From CAWDVH01 sp963805705 (GTDB lineage: Bacteria; Actinomycetota; Actinomycetes; Streptosporangiales; Streptosporangiaceae): 64,000 nt of DNA. Positions 10,537 through 18,683 of the stretch are shown piece by piece (the stretch's first letter is position 1; every line of letters starts with the position of its first letter). The position numbers and the translations under genes were made by a program. Location of the stretch: the NCBI GenBank assembly GCA_963805705.1, contig CAWDVH010000001.1:372001-436000 (forward strand). Direction: 5' to 3'. The notes under the pieces were generated by a model, which was given only the letters and a program-made list of their open reading frames with translations, had not been told where the DNA came from and did no database searches.

Positions 10537-11664
10537 TCACCGGCCGCGCGCCGCGCGCCCGCCAGGGACCAGGCTGGCCGGGCTGGTGAGGAACCCCGTC
10601 CCCCAGCACACGTGCATCGTGGCCAGGACGAGCGGCAGCCGGGCCGCCACCCTGGGCCCCAGGGTGCGGGCCGTCATCGCGGCGACCGCGGCGATCCCGG
10701 CCGCATACAGGACCGGCGCCGCGAAGCACGCGATCAGCGCCGCAGGCCAGATCCCGGTCGCCCCGCTGGCCACGGCGGCCAGGCCGGCGATGCCCGCCAG
10801 CGTCCCGGCCGTCATCACGGCGACCGCCGCGGGCGGCGCCAGGTAACGCAGGTTGATCGTGCCCGCGTGCTGGCGGGCGACCACCCGCCGCCACCGGCCG
10901 TACCGGAAGTACTGGCGGCCAAGCTCGCGGACGCTGTCGCGCGGCCGGTAGGTCACCCGCAGCGCGGGCTGGAACCAGATCAGGCCGCCGCCCTGGCGGA
11001 TCCGGTGGTTCATCTCCCAGTCCTCGGCCACGTGGTAAGCCTCGTCATAGCCGCCTACCTGCTCGATCGCCGCCTTGCGGAACACGCCCAGGTAGACGGT
11101 GTCGGCCGGCCCGGCTGCGCCGCCGGTGTGAAAGCTCGCGCCGCCGACCCCGGCCGGGGACGTCATCGCCCAGGCCACCGCTTGCTGGAACGGGGTCACG
11201 CCCTCGGCCGCCATGATGCCGCCGACATTGACCGCCCCGGTCTCCCCCAAGGTGCGCACGGCCGTACCCAGGTAGCCGGGCGGCAGCAGCGCATGGCCGT
11301 CCACTCGCGCCACGATCGAGTACCTGGACGCCTTGATCGCGGCGTTGATCGCGCTGGGGATCTGCCCGGACGGATTGGGCACCAGGGTAATGCGGGAGTC
11401 GCCCGCCGCTAGCCGTTTCGCAATCTCGAGAGTCCGGTCACGAGAGGGGCCTATGGCCAGGATCAGTTCCAGCCCGCCCGGGTAGTCCTGGCTGAGCACG
11501 TGGCGGACCGACTCGGCCAGGTGCCGCTCCTCATTCCTGACCGGCATCACCACCGAGACGGGCACGGCCAGGCCAGGATCGGCGGCGGGGTCACCAGTGG
11601 CGGCCAGGGCGGGCGGCAGCGGCGACGGCGCGGCTGAGGTACCGGGCGCTGGGGGTGCGTTCAT
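10537..11664 (-). CDS. GT2 family glycosyltransferase, ExoA-like
   Basis: 375 residues. The N-terminal GT-A domain begins VSVVMPVRNEERHL (about residue 35), with RVDGHALLPPGYL supplying the DxD-like metal site and EDWEMNHRIRQGG the catalytic acid/QxxRW-like segment. Three hydrophobic stretches after residue 270 anchor it in the membrane. The pattern is that of ExoA/succinoglycan-type transferases, which elongate lipid-linked exopolysaccharide units. It is convergent with the methyltransferase gene and lies at the edge of the envelope-polymer cluster. Confidence 0.8.
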   Translation of the reverse strand: MNAPPAPGTSAAPSPLPPALAATGDPAADPGLAVPVSVVMPVRNEERHLAESVRHVLSQDYPGGLELILAIGPSRDRTLEIAKRLAAGDSRITLVPNPSGQIPSAINAAIKASRYSIVARVDGHALLPPGYLGTAVRTLGETGAVNVGGIMAAEGVTPFQQAVAWAMTSPAGVGGASFHTGGAAGPADTVYLGVFRKAAIEQVGGYDEAYHVAEDWEMNHRIRQGGGLIWFQPALRVTYRPRDSVRELGRQYFRYGRWRRVVARQHAGTINLRYLAPPAAVAVMTAGTLAGIAGLAAVASGATGIWPAALIACFAAPVLYAAGIAAVAAMTARTLGPRVAARLPLVLATMHVCWGTGFLTSPASLVPGGRAARGR

Positions 11665-11740
11665 GGGATATTCACGGTACCGTTCCTGCGGTCGTCACGG
11701 CGACCTGGTCGGCACACTGATCATCCCGGCTCCGGCGCAG

Positions 11741-11780
11741 CCGGCCCGGGCCCGCGCGAAGGCGCGCGAACCCGGGCCGG
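11741..11780 (-). terminator. GC-rich hairpin after phoH-like gene
   Basis: Long interrupted inverted repeat: CCGGCCCGGG at 11741-11750 pairs with CCCGGGCCGG at 11771-11780, with an inner CGCGC stem around GAAG. It sits 40 bases past the stop of the PIN-PhoH gene, upstream of the GT2 gene. There is no T-tract, so it may act as an I-shaped actinobacterial terminator or an insulator. Confidence 0.5.
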
Positions 11781-11820
11781 GAGCGAACGGCAGGTTAGCC
11801 TGGCCGCGAGGCGGCCGGGA

Positions 11821-13269
11821 TCAGAGCGTGGGATCCTCCAGCATCTCGGTGACCAGCGCCGCGATCTGCGACCGCTCCGAGCGGACCAGCGTGACGTGCG
11901 CGAACAGCGGGTGTCCCTTGAGCTTCTCGATCACCGCGACGACACCGTCGTGCCTGCCGACCCGCAGATTGTCCCGCTGCGCGATGTCGTGAGTGAGCAC
12001 GACCCGCGAGCCCGAGCCGATCCTGGATAGCACCGTCAGCAGCACGCCGCGCTCCAGGGACTGCGCCTCGTCGACGATCACGAACGAGTCGTGCAGCGAC
12101 CGCCCGCGGATGTGGGTCAGCGGCAGGATCTCCAGCATGTCCCTGGCCAGTACCTCCTCGATCACGTCCTTGGAGGTGACGGCGGACAGGGTGTCGAAGA
12201 CGGCCTGGGCCCACGGGTTCATCTTGTCGGTCTCGGAGCCCGGCAGGTAGCCGAGCTCCTGGCCGCCGACCGCGTACAGCGGGCGGAAGACGATCAGCTT
12301 GCGGTGCTGCCGGCGCTCCATCACCGCCTCAAGCCCCGCGCACAGTGCGAGTGCCGACTTGCCCGTCCCCGCGCGGCCGCCGAGCGACACGATCCCGACA
12401 TCCGGGTCCAGCAGCAGGTCGAGGGCCACCCGCTGCTCGGCGCTACGGCCGCGCAGGCCGAACACCTCACGATCGCCGCGGACCAGCCGCACCGACTTAT
12501 CCGGCTGCACCCGGCCCAGCGCGCTGCCCGCTCCCGAGGCTCCCGATACCAGCACCAGCCCGGTGTGACAGGGCAGCTCCCGCGCGGCCTCGCAGTCCAG
12601 CTTTCCCGCGTCGTACAGCTCGTCGATCTCGCCGGCGGTGACATCCAGCTCGCTCATCCCGGTCCAGCCGGAGTCCGCGGGCAGCTCGGCCCGGTACTCC
12701 TGCGCGGTCAGCCCGATCGCGGCGGCCTTCACCCGCAGCGGCAGGTCCTTGCTGACCAGCACCACGCGCTCGCCTTCGGCGGCCAGGCTGCGGGCGACGG
12801 ACAGGATCCTGGTGTCATTGTCACCGAGGCGAAATCCCGCGGGCAGGATGGCGGCGTCCGAGTGATTCAGCTCGACGCGGACCGTCCCGCCGTCGTCACC
12901 AACCGGCAGGTCGGCGTCCAGCCTGCCGTACTCGATCCGCAGATCGTCGAGGAGCCGCAGGGCCTGCCGGGCGAAGTAGCCAAGCTCCGGGTGATGGCGC
13001 TTGGCCTCAAGCTCGGTGATGACCACCACGGGCAGGACGACCCGGTGCTCGGCGAACCTCCTGACGGCTGCGGGATCGGCCAGCAGGACGCTGGTGTCGA
13101 GGACGTAGGTGCGCCTCGACGGGCCTGCGTCGTCCCGGCCAGGACTGTCCTGCTGGCCGGGGCGGCTGGAGTCGGGACCCTGGAGGCCGGAGCTTCCTGA
13201 GCCAGGACTGCTGGTGTCGGTTTCGGTACTGAGCTGCCGCGTCTCGCGGCGAACCGAGGAACTGGCCAC
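11821..13269 (-). CDS. PIN-domain PhoH family ATPase (PhoH2-like)
   Basis: 482 residues, GTG start with an AGGGGAGA site. Residues about 50-190 form a PIN nuclease domain (YVLDTSVLLADP; conserved acidic residues in ITELEAKRH, DNDTRIL and SKDLPLR). Residues about 275-480 form the PhoH ATPase: Walker A GGRAGTGKSA, Walker B FVIVDEAQS, and SRIGSGSRVVLTHDIAQ. The architecture equals mycobacterial PhoH2, a sequence-specific RNA helicase/RNase linked to stress and RNA turnover. It is followed by its own hairpin and preceded by a 350-bp intergenic region, so it is probably monocistronic. Confidence 0.9.
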   Translation of the reverse strand: MASSSVRRETRQLSTETDTSSPGSGSSGLQGPDSSRPGQQDSPGRDDAGPSRRTYVLDTSVLLADPAAVRRFAEHRVVLPVVVITELEAKRHHPELGYFARQALRLLDDLRIEYGRLDADLPVGDDGGTVRVELNHSDAAILPAGFRLGDNDTRILSVARSLAAEGERVVLVSKDLPLRVKAAAIGLTAQEYRAELPADSGWTGMSELDVTAGEIDELYDAGKLDCEAARELPCHTGLVLVSGASGAGSALGRVQPDKSVRLVRGDREVFGLRGRSAEQRVALDLLLDPDVGIVSLGGRAGTGKSALALCAGLEAVMERRQHRKLIVFRPLYAVGGQELGYLPGSETDKMNPWAQAVFDTLSAVTSKDVIEEVLARDMLEILPLTHIRGRSLHDSFVIVDEAQSLERGVLLTVLSRIGSGSRVVLTHDIAQRDNLRVGRHDGVVAVIEKLKGHPLFAHVTLVRSERSQIAALVTEMLEDPTL

Positions 13270-13556
13270 TCGCTCTCCCCTGGGCGCCGGGGGCGGCGCC
13301 GCGTTCGGACACAGATGTGTCGGCGGGACCGGGGCCGGCCAGCGATGGACCGGACGCCGGCCCTTCGCTCATCTCGCCTGCGTGCCAGGACGCGAAGCTC
13401 GAGAATCTCGAGGGCCCTTCCCGATCGGGCGGCTACGCACCGCCCGTCAGCCTTGACCGTACCCTCGATTTGCCGTCTGCCGGAAGTACCGGGACGGCCT
13501 GTTAACGAACCGGACACAATTGCGGTGCCTGCCGACGGGAAGCCTGAGCGGCGGGC
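13270..13556. other. Intergenic region upstream of the PhoH-like gene
   Basis: No open frame with actinomycete codon bias on either strand. It should contain the promoter of the PIN-PhoH gene and the 3' flank of uppS. AT-rich islands near 13,450-13,470 and 13,500-13,522 are promoter candidates, but no clear -35/-10 pair was found. Confidence 0.5.
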
Positions 13557-13644
13557 TCAGACGGCGGAACGGCGGTGCTCAGGCGGCGGAACGGCGGTGC
13601 TCAGGCGCCGAAATGGCGGTGCTCAGGCGCCGAAACGGCGGTGG
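13557..13644 (-). repeat. 22-bp tandem repeat reiterating the 3' end of uppS
   Basis: Read on the minus strand, the last codons and stop of uppS (ending TTTCGGCGCCTGA) are followed by three further copies of the same 22-bp unit, each again containing TGA; the spacing between successive TGA triplets is 22 bp. The unit length is not a multiple of three, so the copies lie in successive frames. The copies diverge gradually with distance (GGCGCC becomes GCCGCC, then GCCGTC). Confidence 0.85.
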
Positions 13645-14384
13645 CGGGCGGCGTAGGAGCGCAGGGCGCGCAGGAAGTCCACCCGGCGGAAGGCCGGCCA
13701 GTACGCGTCGCAGAAGTAGAACTCCGACTGCGCGCTCTGCCACAGCAGGAACCCGCCGAGCCGCTGCTCGCCGGACGTGCGGATGACCAGGTCAGGGTCG
13801 GGCTGCCCGGCAGTGTAGAGATGCTCGGCAATGTGCTCCACGTCGAGGACCTCGGCGAGTTCCTCGATCGTGGTCCCCCTGGTCGCCTGCTCCTGCAGCA
13901 GCGAGCGGACCGCGTCTGCTATCTCGCGGCGCCCCCCGTATCCGACGGCCACGTTGACCAGCAGCCCGGAATTCATGGCCGTGGCCTCGCCGGCGTCCTT
14001 GAGCACCTGCGCCGTCTCCGCCGGCAGCAGGTCGAGCGCGCCCATCGGGTTAACGTGCCAGCTCTGCGCGACCAGCTCCCTGACCGTGCCCTCGATGATG
14101 CGCAGCAGGGGCTCAAGCTCGGCCGCCGGGCGGGACAGGTTATCGGTGGACAGCAGCCACAGGGTGACGACCTCGACCCCGGTCTCCTGGCACCACTGGA
14201 GCAGCTCAAAGATCTTGTCGGCGCCCTTCTGGTGGCCGCCGCTCACGTCGGTGAGACCGGCCGAGCGTGCCCACCTGCGGTTACCGTCGCACATCACCCC
14301 CACGTGCCGGGGGATCGCCGGGGGCGACAGGGACGCCTCAAGCCGGTGCTCGTACAGCCGGTAGGCGAGATCGCGCAGTCCCAT
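13623..14384 (-). CDS. uppS: Isoprenyl (cis-polyprenyl) diphosphate synthase
   Basis: 253 residues, the usual size of the cis-prenyltransferase family. MCDGNRRWARS (about residues 31-41) is the pyrophosphate-binding signature; RTSGEQRLGGFLLWQ and SEFYFCDAYWP are the C-terminal signatures. The Arg in DGNRRWA and the N-terminal YRLYEHRL match the Rv1086-type actinobacterial enzyme (short-chain Z-farnesyl diphosphate synthase) rather than the long-chain decaprenyl enzyme; this is a family-level inference. Its product would feed the polyprenyl carriers used in wall and glycopolymer synthesis. The final codons are part of the tandem repeat described separately. Confidence 0.9.
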   Translation of the reverse strand: MGLRDLAYRLYEHRLEASLSPPAIPRHVGVMCDGNRRWARSAGLTDVSGGHQKGADKIFELLQWCQETGVEVVTLWLLSTDNLSRPAAELEPLLRIIEGTVRELVAQSWHVNPMGALDLLPAETAQVLKDAGEATAMNSGLLVNVAVGYGGRREIADAVRSLLQEQATRGTTIEELAEVLDVEHIAEHLYTAGQPDPDLVIRTSGEQRLGGFLLWQSAQSEFYFCDAYWPAFRRVDFLRALRSYAARHRRFGA

Positions 14385-14518
14385 CCCGCACCTTCCTCGT
14401 TGCCGCCAGACGGCCAGCTGATGTGGCCCTGGCTTCCCGGCTGTCTCGCGCGGACCCGCGGACCCGCGGGCCGAGGGCCGACGGGGCCAGGCCCCGTGAC
14501 AGCGCTCTGTGGTTCCTT

Positions 14519-14632
14519 ATGACGGTACCCAAGGATCTGACCGATCCGGCGGACGTCACCCCGCTCGGGCCCCAGTTACCGCCCGGCCGGGGCGGCACCG
14601 TCGGCTCGTGCTACGTCGCCGACGCGACGTAG
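14519..14632 (+). CDS. Small ORF, 37 residues, unknown function
   Basis: ATG at 14519 opens a 37-codon frame (begins MTVPKDLTDPADVTPLG, ends SCYVADAT) with high GC at third positions. Its last seven codons and stop are inside a perfect hairpin followed directly by TTTTCTT, the best intrinsic terminator on this strand nearby. No ribosome site is evident, so translation would be leaderless or weak. The terminator with no other plus-strand gene before it is the main argument that a short transcript exists here. It could equally be a small RNA. Confidence 0.4.
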   Translation: MTVPKDLTDPADVTPLGPQLPPGRGGTVGSCYVADAT

Positions 14633-14638
14633 TTTTCT
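14611..14638 (+). terminator. Intrinsic terminator overlapping the small ORF stop
   Basis: CTACGTCG at 14611-14618 pairs perfectly with CGACGTAG at 14625-14632 around a short loop, followed by TTTTCTTG. This is a canonical rho-independent shape on the plus strand, unusual in such a GC-rich genome. Confidence 0.65.
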
Positions 14639-14669
14639 TGTAACAGTAAGTTAGCACCTTCGGTGGCGG

Positions 14670-14706
14670 AAAACCGCGCCCCCGTGCCGCGGGCGACACG
14701 GGGGTG
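14670..14706 (-). terminator. Intrinsic terminator of pckA
   Basis: On the minus strand, a stem of CCCCCGTG pairing with CACGGGGG (14697-14704 with 14679-14686) is followed by CGCGGTTTTCC, giving a T-tract. It lies 42 bases past the pckA stop. Confidence 0.7.
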
Positions 14707-14747
14707 CGGGATGCACGCGGGCACGTGGGTGCTCCAGGCGCTGACGG

Positions 14748-16286
14748 TCAGGATCCTGAGACCGACTTCACGATGGCCTCATCGAGGCCGGGGAACGAGG
14801 CCAGGTACTCCCGGCGCTCCCGCTTCAGCCGGGCGACCATCCCGTCGTACTCATCCAGCCGCCCCTGACGGTCGTACAGCTTGCGCGGCTGCAGGATCTC
14901 CACGTCATCGACACCCGGCAGGACGGCGGCGACCTCGTAGCCGAAGTCGGGATCGGTGACCCACTCGATAGTGCCCTCGACGATGGCCTGAACGATCGCC
15001 GAGGAGTACGGGATCGTCACCTTCTTGGACTCCTCGTCATCGGTGCCGCCCACGCGGCCGGTGTTGAGCACGAAGACCTTCAGCTCGTGGCTGTCGAGCA
15101 GCTCGAGCATCCGGTTGCCCATATCGGCCATGTCCCGCGGGAAGAACGGATTGGTACCGGGGACGCGCAGGAACTTGCCTTCCTCGTCCTTGCCGCCGGC
15201 CGAGGTACCGGTGGTCTCGCCGAGCATGAAGTAGGCGGCCGCCTGCGCCCGGTCAAGGCGCGCCACTCCCGGCACGATGTTCTCGTTCTTATTCAGGATC
15301 AGCAGGAACTCCGCGGGCGGCACCTCGTTGCCCGGCCACGGGTGGACATAGGAGAACGGCCAGGTGGTGCGTCCGTTCTTGGTGTAGGAGGTGTCAAAGA
15401 AGTCCACCTCGCCGTCGGCGTTGACCGAGACGTTCTCCAGGTAAGCGTCTGGCTTGGTGGTCGCGTTATAGATCGCGGGCTCGAATTTGGGATCCAGTCC
15501 GAAGGTCTTGGCGAAGCAGCCATTTTCCGTCGTGTAGACCTTGCCGCCCGGCATCAGCGCGATGAAGTCATCCTGGGCCGGCTTGCTGTCCAGCTGGACG
15601 GTGAAGGTGGTGGTGGTCTTGCCGGTACCGGACAGGCCGACGATCAGGACCGCCGTGGGGCTCCCGTTCGCCGGGATCACCTTGCAGCCGGCGTGCAGCG
15701 CGAGGCCGCCACGGTTGTAGACGATGTTGTTCCACATCCGCAGGCCGCCCTTCTTGGACTCACCGAAGTAGTCCGAGTTGAGCACGCGGGTGATGTTGTC
15801 GCGCAGGTCGACGGCGATCAGCCGGTCGTCAGGGTAACCAGGCACGGCGAGATTCGGGGTGTAGATGACCGTCGTGTCCGGTTCCCAGGTGGCCGGGTCG
15901 TAGTCGCCGTCGACCGGGTAGTACAGCTGCTTCTGCATGCCCGCGACGTTGGCGTTCGCCGTCTCCATGATGAGCCGTGCCCTGGTGCGGAAGTCCGGGT
16001 TCGAGCCGATGTAGCCGTCCACCACCACTACGTCGGTGCTGCTGATGTACGCGTCCTGCTCGGCGGCGACGCGCTCGTATACCTCGCGGGTAATGGTCTG
16101 CTTGGTGGCGTTGGTCGAGTCATCTACGACGAACGTGGAACGGGTGCTGCGCGAGTCGACGCGCGCCTTTACGGCCACGTTGCCGAACCTGGTGACCTGG
16201 CTGTTGGGCATCTTCTCCGTCAGCTCGCGGAGTCGCTCCGCGGTCGGATTCCACTCCACCGACGCGGCACTCACCTCGTAGACCAC
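14748..16286 (-). CDS. pckA: Phosphoenolpyruvate carboxykinase, ATP-type
   Basis: Catalyses reversible decarboxylation/phosphorylation of oxaloacetate to PEP, the entry to gluconeogenesis. About 512 residues from a GTG at 16286 placed five bases after AAGGAG; a longer open frame to 16352 lacks a comparable site. The nucleotide loop is VGLSGTGKTTTT (ATP-type P-loop), not the SACGKTN of GTP enzymes. NGCFAKTFGLDPKFEPAIYN, a LENVSV strand, and NTGRVGG(T) near the C-terminus follow the ATP-type order. Many actinomycetes use the GTP enzyme PckG, so this form is notable. An intrinsic terminator follows, so it is monocistronic. Confidence 0.9.
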   Translation of the reverse strand: MVYEVSAASVEWNPTAERLRELTEKMPNSQVTRFGNVAVKARVDSRSTRSTFVVDDSTNATKQTITREVYERVAAEQDAYISSTDVVVVDGYIGSNPDFRTRARLIMETANANVAGMQKQLYYPVDGDYDPATWEPDTTVIYTPNLAVPGYPDDRLIAVDLRDNITRVLNSDYFGESKKGGLRMWNNIVYNRGGLALHAGCKVIPANGSPTAVLIVGLSGTGKTTTTFTVQLDSKPAQDDFIALMPGGKVYTTENGCFAKTFGLDPKFEPAIYNATTKPDAYLENVSVNADGEVDFFDTSYTKNGRTTWPFSYVHPWPGNEVPPAEFLLILNKNENIVPGVARLDRAQAAAYFMLGETTGTSAGGKDEEGKFLRVPGTNPFFPRDMADMGNRMLELLDSHELKVFVLNTGRVGGTDDEESKKVTIPYSSAIVQAIVEGTIEWVTDPDFGYEVAAVLPGVDDVEILQPRKLYDRQGRLDEYDGMVARLKRERREYLASFPGLDEAIVKSVSGS

Positions 16287-16548
16287 GACTGCTCCTTCTC
16301 CATGGGGGCGCTTGCGCGGGTCGCTCCGCCGGGCCTGCTCACCGTGGCGCAAAGCAAAGTTGCCCTGCGCATGGGGGATTGGGGGGAATTCTACCCCGAC
16401 ATGCCGGGATCAACTACGCACGGCCCCGCAGAATCCTGTGCGCATGATCAGCACACGGAGACTCCCGGTAACGTCGCGTAACTGGAGCGTATCCACAATC
16501 AGCGTAACTCAGCGCTGGAGAAGGCGCAGTTACAAACTTGGCCGCAGA

Positions 16549-16592
16549 GTTAAGACTGCGGGCCCTCAGCGTTAAGACTGGGGGCCCTCAGC
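16549..16592 (-). repeat. 22-bp tandem repeat reiterating a gene 3' end
   Basis: Two 22-bp units, GTTAAGACTGSGGGCCCTCAGC on the plus strand (16549-16570 and 16571-16592), differing at one base. The downstream-most unit encodes the C-terminus EGPQS and TAA stop of the gene ending at 16572; the other unit repeats that end, including the TAA, beyond the stop. Confidence 0.85.
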
Positions 16593-17108
16593 CCGCACCT
16601 GCTCGACGTGGCGCAGCGCGTCCCTGAGTTCGCCCAGCCAGGTGTCCTCGTGCTCGCCCACCAGCCGTACGCACCAGGCCAGCGCGTCACTGCGGCTGCG
16701 GGCGACGCCCGCGTCGACCAGGGTGTCCAGCACCAGCCGCTCGGGCTGGCGCAGCCGGGTCATGACCGGGACGGAAAATGTGGTGAACATCACGGCCCGG
16801 TCGGCGCAGACCACGCCCCAGGAGACCTTGCGGCCGAACTTGTGCTCGGCGTCCCTGGCGATGTCGATCCGGTGCTGCCGGGTATCCTCGCGGAACCTTC
16901 GGGTGCGGCCGTCGGCGGCCGCCGCGCGCTCGGCGTCGCTGGCTCCCTCGGCGACCTGAGGGGCCTCCAGGGTGCCGGTGACGGTGATCTCCTCGCGGTC
17001 GATCGTGACCTCCGGGGCGGCGGTGAACCAGTCACCGGGCAGCCGGCCAGTGAACCATCCGCGCAGCTTGTCGCCCGGCGACGCGGGCGCCTCTTGTTCT
17101 GTACTCAT
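16572..17108 (-). CDS. Conserved hypothetical protein, 178 residues
   Basis: No family recognised with certainty. The N-terminal half has alternating acidic/basic residues including EVTIDREEITVTGTL (a probable beta hairpin) and a charged helix RTRRFREDTRQHRIDIARDAE. The C-terminal half has KVSWGVVC and a helical stretch LVLDTLVDAGVARSRSDALAW that resembles ribbon-helix-helix or small regulatory folds. No signal peptide or membrane segment. The start codon sits inside an inverted repeat and there is no ribosome site, which suggests a leaderless, possibly autoregulated transcript. Confidence 0.65.
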   Translation of the reverse strand: MSTEQEAPASPGDKLRGWFTGRLPGDWFTAAPEVTIDREEITVTGTLEAPQVAEGASDAERAAAADGRTRRFREDTRQHRIDIARDAEHKFGRKVSWGVVCADRAVMFTTFSVPVMTRLRQPERLVLDTLVDAGVARSRSDALAWCVRLVGEHEDTWLGELRDALRHVEQVRAEGPQS

Positions 17109-17124
17109 GTAATGATGATTACAT
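17107..17124. promoter_or_regulatory. Inverted repeat overlapping the start of the 178-aa gene
   Basis: ATGTAAT-GATG-ATTACAT: 7-bp perfect arms in an AT-rich patch directly at the start codon of the minus-strand gene. The position suits an operator for repression of a leaderless transcript. Which regulator binds is unknown. Confidence 0.5.
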
Positions 17125-17160
17125 CAGCTGCGGAAGCGCGCAACCCCGTCGAGCCTCCGG

Positions 17161-17207
17161 TTCCGTGACGGGGCCCGGGTTCCGTGACGGGGCCCCGGTT
17201 CCGTGAC
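17161..17207. repeat. 19-bp tandem repeat
   Basis: Two full 19-bp units (TTCCGTGACGGGGCCCGGG, then TTCCGTGACGGGGCCCCGG) and a third partial one, in the intergenic space between the 178-aa gene and the NlpC/P60 gene. No gene end on this strand was recognised, although each unit contains TGA. Confidence 0.8.
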
Positions 17208-17245
17208 AACGTGAATGGCCCGGCCGAACGGCGCGCTCAGCGTGC

Positions 17246-18664
17246 CTAGCGGCCGGCGACGGCGGCGGCGAGCCTGGGGTAGATCGCCACGGCGCCGGCG
17301 AAACCGGGGCCGCCGACGATCGCCGGCACGATCTCGACGTTCTGGCCGGGCTCCGGGGCCTGGATCATCTGCCCGCTGCCGAGATAGATCGCTACGTGCG
17401 AGATGTACGTGGGATCTGTCGGGTCGGTGTGATAGAAGAGCAGATCGCCCGGCTGCAGCTCGCTGACGGGCACCAGCGGCCCGGTACGGGCCTGATCCAC
17501 CGCGACCCGCGGCATGGCCACGCCGGCCTGCGCGAGCGACCACTGGACCAGGCCGGAGCAGTCGAACGCCGCCGGGCCGGCCGCGCCCCAGACGTAGGGC
17601 AACCCGCGCCTGCTCACCGCGACGGCCAGGAACCTGGCGACCTGGGCGGCGCTCAGGCCGGGGCCGTCGGCGGCGGTGACACCCGCGCCCCCGGCCGCGC
17701 CCGCGGCCGCAGCCGCCGCCGCGCTCACCCCGAGGGAGGCCGTGCCCGCCCCGGGAGGCAGTGCCCTGGCCACCAGCGGCGCCACGGCCGCGTGCTTGCC
17801 GACCAGCTTGGAGATCCTGGTCATCAGGGCACCCAGATCGGCGTGCGGAGCACTGATCACGATGGCGTTGCCGACCGGAAGGCCGAGGGAGCGCGCCACC
17901 GAGTCGGACACAACGGCGTCGACCCCGTCGATGCCGACCGTGCCGAACGCGCCTACCTTCAGCTTCTCGGTGCGGGCGCCGGTCACCGGGACGGACCGGC
18001 CCAGCGGCAGTTTCTCCTGCTTGCCCAGCAGATACGACACGGCGATCCCGCCGTCCGCCACGCTCTGCCACAGGCCGGTGGAACGGGCGGTGGCCCGCGC
18101 GGCGTAGGCACGGAAAGCCGACGGATTGACGCCCAGCACCGCCACCAGCATGCCGTTGACCTTGATCCGGGCCGCATCCACCGGCTCGGCGGCGACCACG
18201 CCGGGCAGCCGCCGGATTCGCGCCGACGTCGCGCTGGGCAGCGCGGCGGGCCCCACCACGAGCAGGTCAGCCTGGCGCAGCTTCTTCAGCGGAGCGACGG
18301 CGGGCGCGGCCGGAAATGCCGTCAGGCCCGCGACGGAAACCCCATGCGCCGCAGAACGGGGCCGTCCGGCCTGCTGCAGTCCCGTCTGCGTGATCCCGAC
18401 CTGGGCAGTCGCGGCGCCGGCGGTGCCGGTGCCGACGGTCAGTGATTTGAGGATCATGGCGGCGTGGGCGCCGCTGCCCGTGACCGGGGGTCCGCCGTGC
18501 GAGCGCCTGACGCTCGCCGCGGCCTGGCCGGCGGCAGTGCTGTGGCCGGCAGCGGCGTGATCAGCGGCGGCAGTGGTGTTGTGGGCGGCCGCGGCCGTCG
18601 TCGACAGGCACAGCGCCAGGGCCGCCCCCAGCGGCAGCGGCAAGCGACGCGCCCATCCGCGCAC
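17246..18664 (-). CDS. Secreted NlpC/P60 peptidoglycan hydrolase
   Basis: 472 residues, GTG start with a GGGGAG site. MRGWARRLPLPLGAALALCLS... is a Sec signal peptide. The last 130 residues are the NlpC/P60 domain: Cys nucleophile in FDCSGLVQW, His in ISHVAIYLG, and a polar residue in the following strand. These enzymes cleave the D-Glu-mDAP bond of peptide stems in wall remodelling. The middle (residues 100-320) has repeated Ala/Val-rich segments (AVLGVNPSAFRAYA, DAVVSDSVARSLGL) that resemble an FtsX/MacB-like extracytoplasmic fold, but I cannot name it. A short GC hairpin (18684-18699) lies just before the ribosome site. Confidence 0.85.
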   Translation of the reverse strand: MRGWARRLPLPLGAALALCLSTTAAAAHNTTAAADHAAAGHSTAAGQAAASVRRSHGGPPVTGSGAHAAMILKSLTVGTGTAGAATAQVGITQTGLQQAGRPRSAAHGVSVAGLTAFPAAPAVAPLKKLRQADLLVVGPAALPSATSARIRRLPGVVAAEPVDAARIKVNGMLVAVLGVNPSAFRAYAARATARSTGLWQSVADGGIAVSYLLGKQEKLPLGRSVPVTGARTEKLKVGAFGTVGIDGVDAVVSDSVARSLGLPVGNAIVISAPHADLGALMTRISKLVGKHAAVAPLVARALPPGAGTASLGVSAAAAAAAGAAGGAGVTAADGPGLSAAQVARFLAVAVSRRGLPYVWGAAGPAAFDCSGLVQWSLAQAGVAMPRVAVDQARTGPLVPVSELQPGDLLFYHTDPTDPTYISHVAIYLGSGQMIQAPEPGQNVEIVPAIVGGPGFAGAVAIYPRLAAAVAGR

Positions 18665-18683
18665 CTGTCGCTCCCCTCAGCCT

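Noticed and set aside
12091..13200. 369-codon plus-strand frame antisense to the PIN-PhoH gene
   Set aside because: Same reason: Walker motifs and PIN residues are all on the minus strand.
13557..13644. CRISPR array
   Set aside because: Units are contiguous 22-bp repeats without spacers. The other arrays in the window are likewise tandem repeats without spacers.
15087..16481. 464-codon plus-strand frame antisense to pckA
   Set aside because: Shadow of a strongly conserved enzyme; composition-driven and without motifs.
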